Positions 27,861 to 38,881 of a stretch of 45,473 bases of DNA are shown here, in pieces (position 1 is the first letter of the stretch; every line of letters begins with the position of its first letter). The notes under the pieces are model-generated. The model saw only the letters and a list, made by a program, of their open reading frames with translations, searched no databases and was not told where the DNA came from. Origin of the DNA: Solimicrobium sp. GTDB taxonomy: Bacteria; Pseudomonadota; Gammaproteobacteria; Burkholderiales; Burkholderiaceae_D. Location of the stretch: positions 1 to 45,473 of the forward strand of contig JAJNBE010000022.1 in assembly GCA_021155915.1 (NCBI GenBank), read 5' to 3'. Position numbers and translations under genes: made by a program.

Positions 27861-27888
27861 GGATTATAGCAAGAACTTGCTATAATCC
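27861..27888. promoter_or_regulatory. perfect 28-bp palindrome carrying two divergent extended -10 elements
   Basis: Thirteen bases (GGATTATAGCAAG) are followed by AA and their exact inverse (CTTGCTATAATCC). Each arm reads TGCTATAAT on one strand, a perfect extended -10, so two promoters could fire outward from the same site. The leftward one would start about 240 bases before the 199-residue gene. Rightward, the remaining bases to 28219 hold no convincing gene. There is no T-run, so a terminator is unlikely. Confidence 0.5.
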
Positions 27889-28219
27889 ACTCATTCGCGG
27901 CCGACTCAAGTGCTATTGGAGCTTAGAAAGCCCCTCTTGCATGCCCCCCATACCTGTATATATGGTTTAGAAAAAATCACTTCTTCAGGAACGGCTATAT
28001 TTGCTCAATCTGTTCCAGGGGTGATCGATAAACTCTCGAGGAATGCCGCACAGGTGCACAGATATGGAAGCGTTTCTTCCAGTGGCATTTGATTCTCGTC
28101 TTCGCAAGAATCCACCCGATGGCGGTTTTAGCACGGCAGTGTTTAATAGGGGGAAGTAGCTAGTCGTTAAAAAAAATCAGCCTATTACTACTGAATTCAG
28201 TACGCGACGCGCTATCTAT

Positions 28220-29362
28220 CTAAAGAGTGCCGTAAGAATGAAGTCCCGATAAAAACATGTTTACCCCGAGAAATGCAAAAGTGGTGACGGCTAACCCAAT
28301 AACCGCCCACCAGGCGGCAAGTTGTCCGCGTAGGCCTTTCATTAAGCGCAAATGCAGCCATGCAGCATAGTTCAACCAAACAATCAGCGCCCAAGTTTCT
28401 TTGGGGTCCCATGACCAATAGCCGCCCCAAGCATCCGCGGCCCAAAGTGCACCTAAAATAGTGGCAATAGTAAAAAAAGCGAAACCAACCGCTATGGCTT
28501 TGTACATTACATCATCTAATACCTCCAGAGACGGCAAGCGATCTGCTAACCACCCTTTTTCCTTTAACAAATAAGCCACACCTACCATCGCTGCCAATGA
28601 AAAAGTACCGTAGCCGATAAAATTAGCAGGCACATGAATTTTCATCCACCAGCTTTGCAAAGCCGGGACCAGCGGTTGGATCTCGGCAGCATTGCGGCTA
28701 ACGGTATACCAAAGTAAAAAACCAACCGCGGCTGAGATTATCAGCATCACAAACGGCCCCATCTGTCGCGTCTCATATTGCTTTTCGTAATACAAGTAAA
28801 ACAGTGCCGTGATCATCGTAAATAGGATGAATACTTCATATAAATTAGAAACTGGAATGTGCCCAATATCCGCACCCAGCAAATAAGATTCATACCACCG
28901 TACTAACATACCGGAAAATCCCATCACGACGGCACTCCAGCACAGCATGGTTCCGATGGAGTAGCCCAGCAATGAACGCGTTATTAATCCGCCCCAATAA
29001 AAAAAAGTGGACAAGAAAAATAAAAAACTCATCCATAAAATGGCTGATTGCGATGACAACAAATATTTTAATAAAAATCGACTATTGGCGAGTTCTAATG
29101 ATCCGGCGTACTGAGTTATTGCGCACCAGCTTAAAAAGGCCAACATAGCAATCAGCCAACGCAGTGGTTTCCAGTGCCACCCCAAAAAGGCAAACGTGGG
29201 CGCTGCCAAAAGCAGAATAAGTTGTTCGTAGTAATCCATGTGCTGACTAAATTGCATTAAGCCCAAGCAAGAAGTGCCGACCAAAGCACAGGCGTATAAC
29301 CAGTCTAGCATCGAGAGCCTTTTAAAAAAGCTTTGATAGGTTTTCTGTTGAGTTAGTTCCAT
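28220..29362 (-). CDS. ccsA: cytochrome c assembly protein CcsA (System II heme handling)
   Basis: This 380-residue integral membrane protein has about eight hydrophobic segments and the tryptophan-rich heme-binding WWD motif WGGYWSWDPKETW near residue 315. Conserved histidines occur in KIHVPANFIGYG and near the C-terminus (GLHSYG). With CcsB it exports heme and attaches it to CxxCH motifs of apocytochromes on the periplasmic side. Some annotations swap the names CcsA and CcsB for betaproteobacteria. It lies 15 bases after ccsB on the same strand. Confidence 0.93.
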   Translation of the reverse strand: MELTQQKTYQSFFKRLSMLDWLYACALVGTSCLGLMQFSQHMDYYEQLILLLAAPTFAFLGWHWKPLRWLIAMLAFLSWCAITQYAGSLELANSRFLLKYLLSSQSAILWMSFLFFLSTFFYWGGLITRSLLGYSIGTMLCWSAVVMGFSGMLVRWYESYLLGADIGHIPVSNLYEVFILFTMITALFYLYYEKQYETRQMGPFVMLIISAAVGFLLWYTVSRNAAEIQPLVPALQSWWMKIHVPANFIGYGTFSLAAMVGVAYLLKEKGWLADRLPSLEVLDDVMYKAIAVGFAFFTIATILGALWAADAWGGYWSWDPKETWALIVWLNYAAWLHLRLMKGLRGQLAAWWAVIGLAVTTFAFLGVNMFLSGLHSYGTL

Positions 29363-29377
29363 ATTTTCTTTCTAAAA

Positions 29378-31606
29378 TCAACTGGCTAAATCCGTTTTCA
29401 ATTGCACAAATTCTTTTTCAAAATCGATCGTTTTACGTTGAGTACTTATCGCCAACAAAGCATACGACCCTTGCGCTAAAGGTTGATCTCTAACCCAAAT
29501 CCAAACACGTCGCTCACGAATATAAAGCATCGAAAATATGCCGACGACCAACAATATGCAGCCGAGATAGACAACATTCTTACCCGGCGAACGCGTAACT
29601 TGAAGAACACTGGCTTTTACCTCATCGTATGAATTTAATTGTAAATAAATTGGCGCGTTATAAAAAAAAGATTCGGACAATGCATTACTGGCCAGTTCTA
29701 GAAATTGAGCGTGTTTTTCATTCAATTCCAGATCAGGTAAGCCCTCTTTCTGTCTGGCAACCTGCCATAATTTCCACAAGCTGCCATTCAAAAGTTTGAT
29801 GAAGACTTCAGCTGCCTTGGCCTGTTCTTCTAATGGAATTTTTTCCAGAAATTGAGATACTGCTGCATACCCCGCCACTTTTCCGTCTCCCGCAAAAATG
29901 TCTAGGCCTCTTTCGGCTGATGTAGCAAGTTGCACATGCAATGGTGATGTTCCCAATTGGGTACCGGCCAATGCACTTTTTGCATATTCTCCGGCCGCTT
30001 GTGCACGTGTGCTGGGATTCATTAATGCAGCACGTATTCGCATCCATTCATGTACAGAATCATTATCGTCGGCAGGTATCCGTAAATAGCGGAATGATTC
30101 AGAGGGAGAGTCGCGCACTCCGGCTAGAAACACCCATGCGTTGTCTATTTTTACTGATTGCATATAATTACTGAATTCACGCGCCTGACCATTTTTATCG
30201 CGTAATTTATATTGAACCGATGCGCCAACGTTTTTCAAATCTTTAGCATTTATTCCTTTTGCAGCGGAACCGGAGTGTTCACTCAGACTCGACATGATTT
30301 GCTGATCAAGAGCTTGTTCTTTCTTAACTGAGCGCACATCACTCATGTTTTCAACATTAAACGGACGAAAGCCTGTCCATTCAATGCTGTATTGCTCATC
30401 CGATGCGCCATGCAGTCTATCAGGCGGGGCATTGTTTGACGTATTAAACGACGTATTCCCCCCTACCTCCCCGCTTACCGAAAATGCTTTATCATTGGCG
30501 CCCGCCATGGGATACGCCGTGAGTTGCAGTTTGCTACCCCCATCTTCAAAGCTCGATTGATAAATAGCCACACCTTGATAAACCAACGGCTCATTTACTT
30601 TAATCACAGCAGGAAACGTCTTTCCGCTAACAGGATCTTGCACCTCCACTTCACTGGCAAATAATTTGGGCATGCCCGTGGAATAAAATTCAATAATGAA
30701 TTTATTTAGCCGTATCGAAAAGGGCAGGTCTTGAATAAAGATGCCGTTGGGCTGAGGAATAATAGCGGAGCTGCTGACTTGACCTTCCGAAATCATCGTG
30801 TTACCACGAAAAGTCGGGTTATCCATACTGAGCCGATGCTTTTGAGCAATTTGGCTAATAATGCCGTTACCTTCAAACGGCACTTTGCCCATAAACCATT
30901 GTTCAAAGCGAATAGATAAATCCGAGTCCAATAATCCACCGATCAGAATAATGATAATAGCGCTATGAGCAAATATATAGCCTAACTTAGTTGCGGCACC
31001 CTGCTTGCCCACGATTAATGTTGCAGCTGACGTAGCGTGATCGATTCCCACCAACTTTGTCTTATAACCTCGTTGTGCTAATTGGCTCCGCAAATGCGCG
31101 GCCAGTGCCGTACGTGACAATTCACTACTCCACTCAGCTTTATGGGCAAAGTTCTTTAAAGATTGTTCGCGCACATTATCACGCCAGCTGCGCATGTCTT
31201 TGAGCATTTTTGGGGTATTACGAATCAAACAGAGCCCAGTGGACAAAACTAAGAATGCCATGATGAGCAAAAACCACCAACTTGAGTAGACCGAGTATAA
31301 GCTTAGCGTACGAAACATTTCAAACCAAAACGGCCCGAATTGGTTCACGTAATTCGCCATTGGCTCGTTTTGCTTCAGCACCGTGCCAATAATTGATGCG
31401 ATGGAGATCAGGCTAAGCAAACTAATCGCGAACCGCATGGACGAAATTAGCTCAATAAACGCACCGAAATGGTTTATGCCCGCGTACGGCTGTAGGGGTT
31501 CGCTGAGCTGGTCACTGATCTGACCTCTATTTCGGGAAATAGAAACGCTTGTGGAAGTAACTGTGTCAATATCGTCGGGCAATTGGGAAGGTGTGTCAGT
31601 TTTCAT
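29378..31606 (-). CDS. ccsB: cytochrome c biogenesis protein CcsB/ResB
   Basis: This 742-residue ResB-family protein begins with membrane segments around ELISSMRFAISLLSLISIAS and GTVLKQNEPMANYVNQFGP, which are typical of betaproteobacterial ResB. A large periplasmic domain with LVYQGVAIYQSSFEDGGSKL follows, then a last membrane segment (NVVYLGCILLVVGIFSMLYI). It partners CcsA in heme delivery and apocytochrome ligation. Start choice is weak: ATG at 31606 is used because family members begin close to it; an upstream ATG at 31669 adds 21 residues. Neither has a clear ribosome site. Confidence 0.9.
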   Translation of the reverse strand: MKTDTPSQLPDDIDTVTSTSVSISRNRGQISDQLSEPLQPYAGINHFGAFIELISSMRFAISLLSLISIASIIGTVLKQNEPMANYVNQFGPFWFEMFRTLSLYSVYSSWWFLLIMAFLVLSTGLCLIRNTPKMLKDMRSWRDNVREQSLKNFAHKAEWSSELSRTALAAHLRSQLAQRGYKTKLVGIDHATSAATLIVGKQGAATKLGYIFAHSAIIIILIGGLLDSDLSIRFEQWFMGKVPFEGNGIISQIAQKHRLSMDNPTFRGNTMISEGQVSSSAIIPQPNGIFIQDLPFSIRLNKFIIEFYSTGMPKLFASEVEVQDPVSGKTFPAVIKVNEPLVYQGVAIYQSSFEDGGSKLQLTAYPMAGANDKAFSVSGEVGGNTSFNTSNNAPPDRLHGASDEQYSIEWTGFRPFNVENMSDVRSVKKEQALDQQIMSSLSEHSGSAAKGINAKDLKNVGASVQYKLRDKNGQAREFSNYMQSVKIDNAWVFLAGVRDSPSESFRYLRIPADDNDSVHEWMRIRAALMNPSTRAQAAGEYAKSALAGTQLGTSPLHVQLATSAERGLDIFAGDGKVAGYAAVSQFLEKIPLEEQAKAAEVFIKLLNGSLWKLWQVARQKEGLPDLELNEKHAQFLELASNALSESFFYNAPIYLQLNSYDEVKASVLQVTRSPGKNVVYLGCILLVVGIFSMLYIRERRVWIWVRDQPLAQGSYALLAISTQRKTIDFEKEFVQLKTDLAS

Positions 31607-32137
31607 ATAAAACAAAAAAGGGCGATTTATTAACGGCCCCCAGCGTCTGCTGACTTGAGCTAATAGCATCGGGAGGTTATGCGTAACGGTCTACCAGCCC
31701 GACCTCGTTTGACCTAGTTGCATTAAAAACCCAGTGGATAACTAAACTTTATTTTTCGATGAAATGCCGCGATTACATTGTGCTCAATTGAGGCTCATTT
31801 ACAAATGACCGATGTTCCTCACTCATGATGAACAATCTAAGTTTAGTCCTTTCATCCTTACGGGGGAACGGTGAGGACGGAGGTAGAGTGCCTAATAGGT
31901 CTGCACCGCCAAATAAGATTCCGTACAAAATAATCAATAGACCATCGAATGTGATCTCTTCGTTTATACGCTGCGCGATCATTAACCACCCCTTCGCCAT
32001 CCTAACCCTCCCCTGCAAGAGGAAGGGGCTACGCGAGCACTTTTTGTACACAGGGGCCACATTAGATCACCATATTTTCACTCTAAAGTGCATAGAACTT
32101 TAACTTGTCCGAACCCTAACTTGAATCGCCTTTAAAC
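31607..32137. other. intergenic region between ccsB and cytochrome c4, no convincing gene
   Basis: Short frames exist on both strands (31773-32060 minus and 31825-32103 plus) but neither has a ribosome site or a recognisable product. The sequence contains CTTACGGGGGAACGGTGAGG and CCTCCCCTGCAAGAGGAAGG. These resemble short noncoding dispersed repeats rather than genes. Confidence 0.35.
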
Positions 32138-32809
32138 TTACTTCAGCCCAGCGACATAATCCGCCACAGCTTTCACTTCCTGGTCTGACATGCGATTTGA
32201 AATTTCCATCATTTCTGGACTGTTCGAACGAACATGAGAGCGGAAATTAGTGAGCTGCACGACTGTGTAATCCTGGTGTTGACCCGCTAAACGTGGATAC
32301 AGCGCTGGGATACCGGAACCATTCGGGCCATGACAAGCCGCACAGGCCGGTACACCTATAGAAGCTATACCCCCCCTATAAATGCGTTTTCCCATTTCAA
32401 CCAAATCTTTATTTTTAGCCGCACCGGGTTTGCCTACCTGTGCACTCAAATACGCACTCACGTTGCTCATATCTTGTGGAGTCATTCCTTTTGCAATCAT
32501 CGTCATGACAGCATTATTGCGGGAAGGCTCAGTAAAATTTACTAGCTGTTTAGTCAAATAAGCTAGGTGTTGACCCGCTAATTTAGGATTGAGGGAAATG
32601 GTTGAATTCCCGGCGGCACCATGGCAGGACACACAAGCAATAATGTTGCGGGTTTGGTCGCCATTTGTGTACAACTCTTCACCTTTTGCAGGATCAACTT
32701 TAGCAATAGCGGGAGTAGCAAGAGTGGTCTTTTCTTCACTGGCAAAAACGGACGTAGCAAACGCCAACATAGTGATAAGCATCAATTTCAGAAAAGCATT
32801 TTGGTTCAT
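32138..32809 (-). CDS. diheme cytochrome c4
   Basis: The 223-residue protein has a signal peptide (LKLMLITMLAFATSVFASEE, cut after ASA/FAS-like residues) and two cytochrome c domains with heme sites CVSCH (59-63) and CAACH (156-160). Methionine ligands are expected in NAVMTMIAKGM and in SPEMMEISNRM. Each half repeats the PKLAGQHLAYL / PRLAGQHQDYT segment typical of c4 cytochromes. It is a periplasmic electron carrier to terminal oxidases. AAGG lies 8 bases before the start. It is upstream of, and on the same strand as, the CcsBA genes needed for its maturation. Confidence 0.93.
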   Translation of the reverse strand: MNQNAFLKLMLITMLAFATSVFASEEKTTLATPAIAKVDPAKGEELYTNGDQTRNIIACVSCHGAAGNSTISLNPKLAGQHLAYLTKQLVNFTEPSRNNAVMTMIAKGMTPQDMSNVSAYLSAQVGKPGAAKNKDLVEMGKRIYRGGIASIGVPACAACHGPNGSGIPALYPRLAGQHQDYTVVQLTNFRSHVRSNSPEMMEISNRMSDQEVKAVADYVAGLK

Positions 32810-33043
32810 TCATGCACCTTGGAGACAAAATTAAAAATGAAGAGAAATAAATTTATAGCCAGTCGCTTCACTTGCGTTAAAGGGGTCAGGTGTTGACGCC
32901 TGTCCAACTGCAATCTTTATTCAATGCCGATTTTTGATTACAGACAGAATACTTATTGACATATAGTCAATCTTTACGCCCCTCACCCAAGCTCACTTCT
33001 CGGGGCCGAAGAGAGGAGTAAAACATCCAGCATTGGACAGCCC

Positions 33044-33059
33044 GCTATTGTACAATAGC
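33044..33059. promoter_or_regulatory. perfect 16-bp palindrome in the divergent cytochrome c4 / engB region
   Basis: GCTATTGTACAATAGC is its own inverse. It contains TACAAT, a possible -10 box, on both strands. It lies about 84 bases before engB and 235 before the cytochrome c4 start. It could be an operator or a paired promoter. The rest of the 333-bp region (32810-33142) holds no gene. Confidence 0.4.
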
Positions 33060-33142
33060 TTTCCTCGATATTCCGCCCTCTTTTTTGCATTTTTATTGCA
33101 ATCCGGCTCACTTATTTCGGCACAACCTTATTGAGTACACCT

Positions 33143-34865
<1,723 letters not shown>

Positions 34866-34893
34866 GTTTTAGCTTGGAAAATGAGTAGTAGCG

Positions 34894-35091
34894 TTATTTT
34901 AAAAACCGGGCGATTAAAAAAAACACTAGCGATATCAAAATGGTCGAAGCAAATGGCAAACAAAAAGAATGACCAAAAAGCTTAAACCGAACATCGCCCG
35001 GCAAGCGGCCCACGCCAAGTTTTTCCAACCAGGGAAGTAACGCCGAAAAAACTATCAAGCCCAAAAAAATAGCTAGTACCCACCTGATCAT
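34894..35091 (-). CDS. DUF2905 small membrane protein
   Basis: This 65-residue protein has two hydrophobic segments separated by the conserved loop GVGRLPGDVRFKLFGHSFCL, which defines the DUF2905 family. It would sit in the inner membrane; its function is not known. It is the downstream partner of the methyltransferase gene on the same strand, with an 18-base gap. The two are often neighbours, so a shared transcript is likely. Confidence 0.88.
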   Translation of the reverse strand: MIRWVLAIFLGLIVFSALLPWLEKLGVGRLPGDVRFKLFGHSFCLPFASTILISLVFFLIARFLK

Positions 35092-35109
35092 TTTATTCCT
35101 TGTACCCTG

Positions 35110-36240
35110 TTATAAAAATCGATTCTTCTGAAGTCTTACGTTAACACCCATTATCAACACTTTAAATAATTCACCCATTTCTGCCGGTGACACCAATTTT
35201 TTCAACGCATTTGCCTTCGGCAAATAATGCATCGGATCCGTTGGCGAAGTGCGTAATAATAAATCACCTATTCCCATTTGCAATAGAAATCCAGCTTGGC
35301 TGGTATAGCACAACAATTCCAAACCGGCGGACTGTCCAGCTTCACACATTGCGCTAAAGTCAACATGGGACGTAATGTCTTGTAAACCCGGCCAATAGAG
35401 CGGGTCGGTATGCGCGTGATGACGATAATGGCACATTAACGTGCCTTGATCGCGTTGATCTAAATAGTATTCTGAAGCCGGAAATCCATAATCTAGAAAT
35501 AAGACGAGGCCACTTTTTTCACCGCTAAGCATTTGCGCCACCGACCTCATAAATCCTTTAGCAGTAACATGCAGTTCGGTCAGATAGCCAACAGGCAACT
35601 CTTCTGCCAAAGGTATCTGTTTCAATAAGGTTAAGTCCGGCCAAGGCTTTTCAGCCCACTGCAAACCACTATCTTGCCAGGTTACGCCGACTTCGTTCCA
35701 GCCCGTTTCTGTTTTTCTGACTAAGTGTACCGGCATCGCATCTAACACTTCGTTACCCAACACTAACCCCGAAAACGTCGCTGGTATATTCTCTAACCAG
35801 ACAACCTCAGAGAAATCTCGTAACAATTCCTCTTGCCGTGCACGCAACTCACCGGATAATTCAACGATATAATAGCGATCTGGGGGACAATTATGCCGGT
35901 GAAGTTCAGTTAGTAAATCAACGGCGAGCTTGCCTGTCCCGGCGCCAAATTCCATAATCTGGTTTGTTGTTTGCGGAAAAACTGACATAGCAAAAGTGGC
36001 GAGCGTTGCACCAAATAGCGGGGACATTTCCGGTGCAGTAGTAAAATCGCCCGCCTGACCGAGCTTAGCTGCACCGCCTGTGTAATAACCAAAACGTGGC
36101 GCATAAAGTGCCAGTTCCATGTAACGTGCAAACGAAATCCAGTCGCTATTGGCGCTAATTTCTTGTTTAATTAATGAAACCAATTCTTGCGAAGCGACTT
36201 GGGCTTCCAAACCAGGTTGAGGTAGCTGAAGTTTTTGCAT
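35110..36240 (-). CDS. SAM-dependent methyltransferase, MidA/NDUFAF7 family
   Basis: The 376-residue protein matches the DUF185/MidA family. Signatures are FARYMELALYAPRFGYYTGG near residue 40, GDFTTAPEMSPLFG, and the SAM-binding MEFGAGTGKLAVDLL at about 95-110. GNEVLDAMPVH and FLDYGFPASEYY follow. The mitochondrial homologue NDUFAF7 methylates an arginine of a complex I subunit; the bacterial substrate is not established. Length fits (about 380). It is divergent from ttcA, with about 175 bases between them. Confidence 0.9.
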   Translation of the reverse strand: MQKLQLPQPGLEAQVASQELVSLIKQEISANSDWISFARYMELALYAPRFGYYTGGAAKLGQAGDFTTAPEMSPLFGATLATFAMSVFPQTTNQIMEFGAGTGKLAVDLLTELHRHNCPPDRYYIVELSGELRARQEELLRDFSEVVWLENIPATFSGLVLGNEVLDAMPVHLVRKTETGWNEVGVTWQDSGLQWAEKPWPDLTLLKQIPLAEELPVGYLTELHVTAKGFMRSVAQMLSGEKSGLVLFLDYGFPASEYYLDQRDQGTLMCHYRHHAHTDPLYWPGLQDITSHVDFSAMCEAGQSAGLELLCYTSQAGFLLQMGIGDLLLRTSPTDPMHYLPKANALKKLVSPAEMGELFKVLIMGVNVRLQKNRFL

Positions 36241-36415
36241 TGCTGATTATAGTTTGAGCTAATGATTTATCAGCTCAATACTCCACACTTAAAAAAGCTA
36301 AGTATAAAGAACTTAAAGGTTAATGGTGCTAATAAATAGTATTTGACAGTCCGAATTGGCTGGCGCATAAACCGTTAGCCCACCCTACACTATTAAATTG
36401 AAGAGTAATAACATA

Positions 36416-37330
36416 ATGAATGTCTTAGCCGCCCTACCCCTCTCCACAAAAAGCGCAGAAAAGATCACTTACGAAAATAATAAGCTGCACAAACGCTTGT
36501 GTCGGCAGATTGGCCAGGCCATTGGTGACTTCAATATGATTGAAGCTGGCGACAAGATCATGGTGTGTCTGTCGGGAGGAAAAGACAGCTATGCCCTCCT
36601 GGATATTTTGCTCACTTTACGCGAGCGAGCGCCAATTCAATTTGAGATAGTTGCCGTCAACTTAGACCAGAAACAACCCAACTTCCCCGCCCATATACTG
36701 CCCGCTTATCTAACTCAACTTGGCGTACCGTTTCATATTGAAAACCAAGACACTTATAGCATCGTTAAACGGGTGATTTCCGAAGGCAAAACGACTTGTT
36801 CACTTTGCTCTCGATTGCGACGCGGCATTTTATATCGGGTGGCCGATGAATTAGGTGCCAACAAAATCGCACTGGGACACCATCGGGACGACATCCTGGA
36901 AACTTTTTTTCTCAATATGTTCTTTGGAGCGAAAATTAAAGCGATGCCGGCGAAGCTACAATCCGACGATGGCAAACACATCGTGATTCGACCAATGGCT
37001 TACGTCAAAGAGGAAGATACCGAACGTTATGCCGAAATTAAAAAGTTTCCCATTATTCCCTGCGATCTATGCGGCTCACAAGAAAATTTGCAGCGAAAGC
37101 AAATCAAAGGACTCATGCGCGAATGGGAAAAAAAATTTCCCGGCCGCGTAGAAAGTATTTTTTCCGCATTATCTACTGTCGTTCCTTCGCACTTAATGGA
37201 TAGAAACCTATTTAATTTTGCTGATCTGAATATTGACGGAAATGCGAAACCGGAAGGCGATATTGCGTTCGATGACGAGCCGTGTGCACCAACCTCTAAC
37301 ACGATCAACATTATGCCAATGACATTGTAA
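36416..37330 (+). CDS. ttcA: tRNA 2-thiocytidine(32) synthetase TtcA
   Basis: This 304-residue PP-loop ATPase thiolates cytidine 32 of certain tRNAs. The PP-loop is [12 protein letters not shown] (SGGKDS at 53-58). Cysteine pairs CSLC (128-131) and CDLC (216-219) hold the catalytic Fe-S cluster and sulfur. [18 protein letters not shown] is another hallmark. The ATG at 36416 with a weak GAAGAG upstream is preferred to an in-frame TTG at 36398. It is followed by 132 bases with a short dispersed-repeat fragment and then glmU. Confidence 0.93.
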   Translation: MNVLAALPLSTKSAEKITYENNKLHKRLCRQIGQAIGDFNMIEAGDKIMVCLSGGKDSYALLDILLTLRERAPIQFEIVAVNLDQKQPNFPAHILPAYLTQLGVPFHIENQDTYSIVKRVISEGKTTCSLCSRLRRGILYRVADELGANKIALGHHRDDILETFFLNMFFGAKIKAMPAKLQSDDGKHIVIRPMAYVKEEDTERYAEIKKFPIIPCDLCGSQENLQRKQIKGLMREWEKKFPGRVESIFSALSTVVPSHLMDRNLFNFADLNIDGNAKPEGDIAFDDEPCAPTSNTINIMPMTL

Positions 37331-37410
37331 TTTAAGAATATAAATGATCAACCATAAAGAATATAGGGGGAAACTGCCTATCCAAGGGCCGTTTATTTAC
37401 CAGACAACAA

Positions 37411-37427
37411 GCATGCGCTGCGAAACC
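37411..37427 (+). repeat. fragment of the GCATGCACTGCG dispersed repeat
   Basis: GCATGCGCTGCGAAACC matches the first 17 bases of the repeat units at 8573, 8643 and 4303 with one or two differences. It lies about 35 bases upstream of glmU, far from island 1. This shows that the element is dispersed and not confined to the island. Confidence 0.5.
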
Positions 37428-37462
37428 TCTTCTATACTCTATTCACCTTACGAAAGGTAGTT

Positions 37463-38827
37463 ATGATAAATATAGTCATTCTCGCTGCTGGCATGGGCAA
37501 ACGCATGCATTCTGACTTGCCGAAAGTCTTACACAAACTCGCTGGTAAACCTCTCGTCAGTTATGTAATCGCAACAGCACGGGAACTACTATCGGATAAG
37601 TTATGTGTGGTTTATGGTCACGGCGGTGAACAGGTACCTACCCAGTTAGCGGCGCCTGATATCCAATTCATCAAACAAGAATTTCAGTTAGGTACGGGTC
37701 ACGCCGTTCAACAAGCACTCCCATTTTTAAACGAAGCACTGCCGACATTGATTTTGTTTGGTGATGTACCGTTATTCAAACTCTCCTCATTACAAAAAAT
37801 CATCGCCGCAGCGGGTAGAGAAAAATTAGGAATTATTACGTTTAATGCAATGGACATGGTGGGTTATGGCCATATTGTTCGAGAGAACGGCAAACCAGAT
37901 GGAAACATTTTGGCTATCGTTGAACATAAAGACGCTACAGCTGAACAACGCGCCATCAGCGAAGTAAACACCGGCATCATGGTTGCACCGACCATCAAAC
38001 TTAAGCAATGGTTATCCGCTCTTTCTAATAATAATGCTCAAAATGAATATTATTTAACCGAGGTGATCGCTAAAGCCGTAGAAGATAACGTAGAGATCAT
38101 AGCTACGCAATCCGAGTTCTGGGAGACCATCGGCGTTAACAATAAAAAGGATTTAACGGAATTGGAACGTTTTTACCAGCGCAATCTGGGCGAGGCATTA
38201 CTAGAAAAAGGGGTTACCTTAATAGACTCGCGCCGTATTGATATCCGCGGCAATTTGCAGTGTGGGCGCGACGTTATCATTGATATTGATTGCATTTTCG
38301 AAGGCGACGTTACGTTGGAAGACGGCGTAAGAATTGACGCGCACTGCATCATAAAAAATGCGCATATTGCCAAAAACAGCCACATCAAGCCATTTTGTCA
38401 TATTGAAGAAAGTACGGTGGGCGCAGCTTCTGAGATTGGCCCCTACGCTCGACTGCGCCCCGGCACAGAATTGTCAGAAGAAGTGCATATCGGCAATTTT
38501 GTCGAAGTAAAAAAAAGTAAGATGGGTGCGCATAGCAAAGCCAACCATTTAGCCTATATCGGCGACACCATTATTGGCAAACGTGTCAACATGGGTGCAG
38601 GCACAATCACATGCAACTATGACGGCATTAACAAATTTCAAACTATTATTGAAGACGATGCTTTCATTGGCAGCGATAGCCAACTCATTGCACCGGTTAC
38701 AGTTGGCAGAGGCGCAACCTTAGGAGCCGGCACCACGCTTTCTAAAGATGCACCAGCAGGACAATTAACGGTGAGCAGAGTTAAACAAGTAAGTATTGCT
38801 GACTGGGCGCGTCCAATTAAGAAATAA
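37463..38827 (+). CDS. glmU: bifunctional N-acetylglucosamine-1-phosphate uridyltransferase / glucosamine-1-phosphate acetyltransferase
   Basis: The 454-residue enzyme makes UDP-GlcNAc for peptidoglycan and lipopolysaccharide. The N-terminal uridyltransferase domain has LAAGMGKRM (6-14), then FGDVPLF and EVNTGIM. From about residue 250 the C-terminal half is a left-handed beta-helix of hexapeptide repeats, with the acetyltransferase residues in RLRPGTEL, KKSKMGAHSKANHLAYIGD and NMGAGTITCNYDG. Length matches E. coli GlmU (456). AAAGG precedes the start. glmS, which supplies the precursor, is about 3.5 kb downstream on the same strand. Confidence 0.96.
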   Translation: MINIVILAAGMGKRMHSDLPKVLHKLAGKPLVSYVIATARELLSDKLCVVYGHGGEQVPTQLAAPDIQFIKQEFQLGTGHAVQQALPFLNEALPTLILFGDVPLFKLSSLQKIIAAAGREKLGIITFNAMDMVGYGHIVRENGKPDGNILAIVEHKDATAEQRAISEVNTGIMVAPTIKLKQWLSALSNNNAQNEYYLTEVIAKAVEDNVEIIATQSEFWETIGVNNKKDLTELERFYQRNLGEALLEKGVTLIDSRRIDIRGNLQCGRDVIIDIDCIFEGDVTLEDGVRIDAHCIIKNAHIAKNSHIKPFCHIEESTVGAASEIGPYARLRPGTELSEEVHIGNFVEVKKSKMGAHSKANHLAYIGDTIIGKRVNMGAGTITCNYDGINKFQTIIEDDAFIGSDSQLIAPVTVGRGATLGAGTTLSKDAPAGQLTVSRVKQVSIADWARPIKK

Positions 38828-38881
38828 AGCTCAGAGTGAATAAATAATTTTTTGCTATTTGCTTTCTACGGGGTAAGAACA

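Noticed and set aside
31773..32103. Overlapping short frames on both strands between ccsB and cytochrome c4
   Set aside because: They have no ribosome site and no recognisable product, and the sequence resembles short dispersed noncoding repeats.
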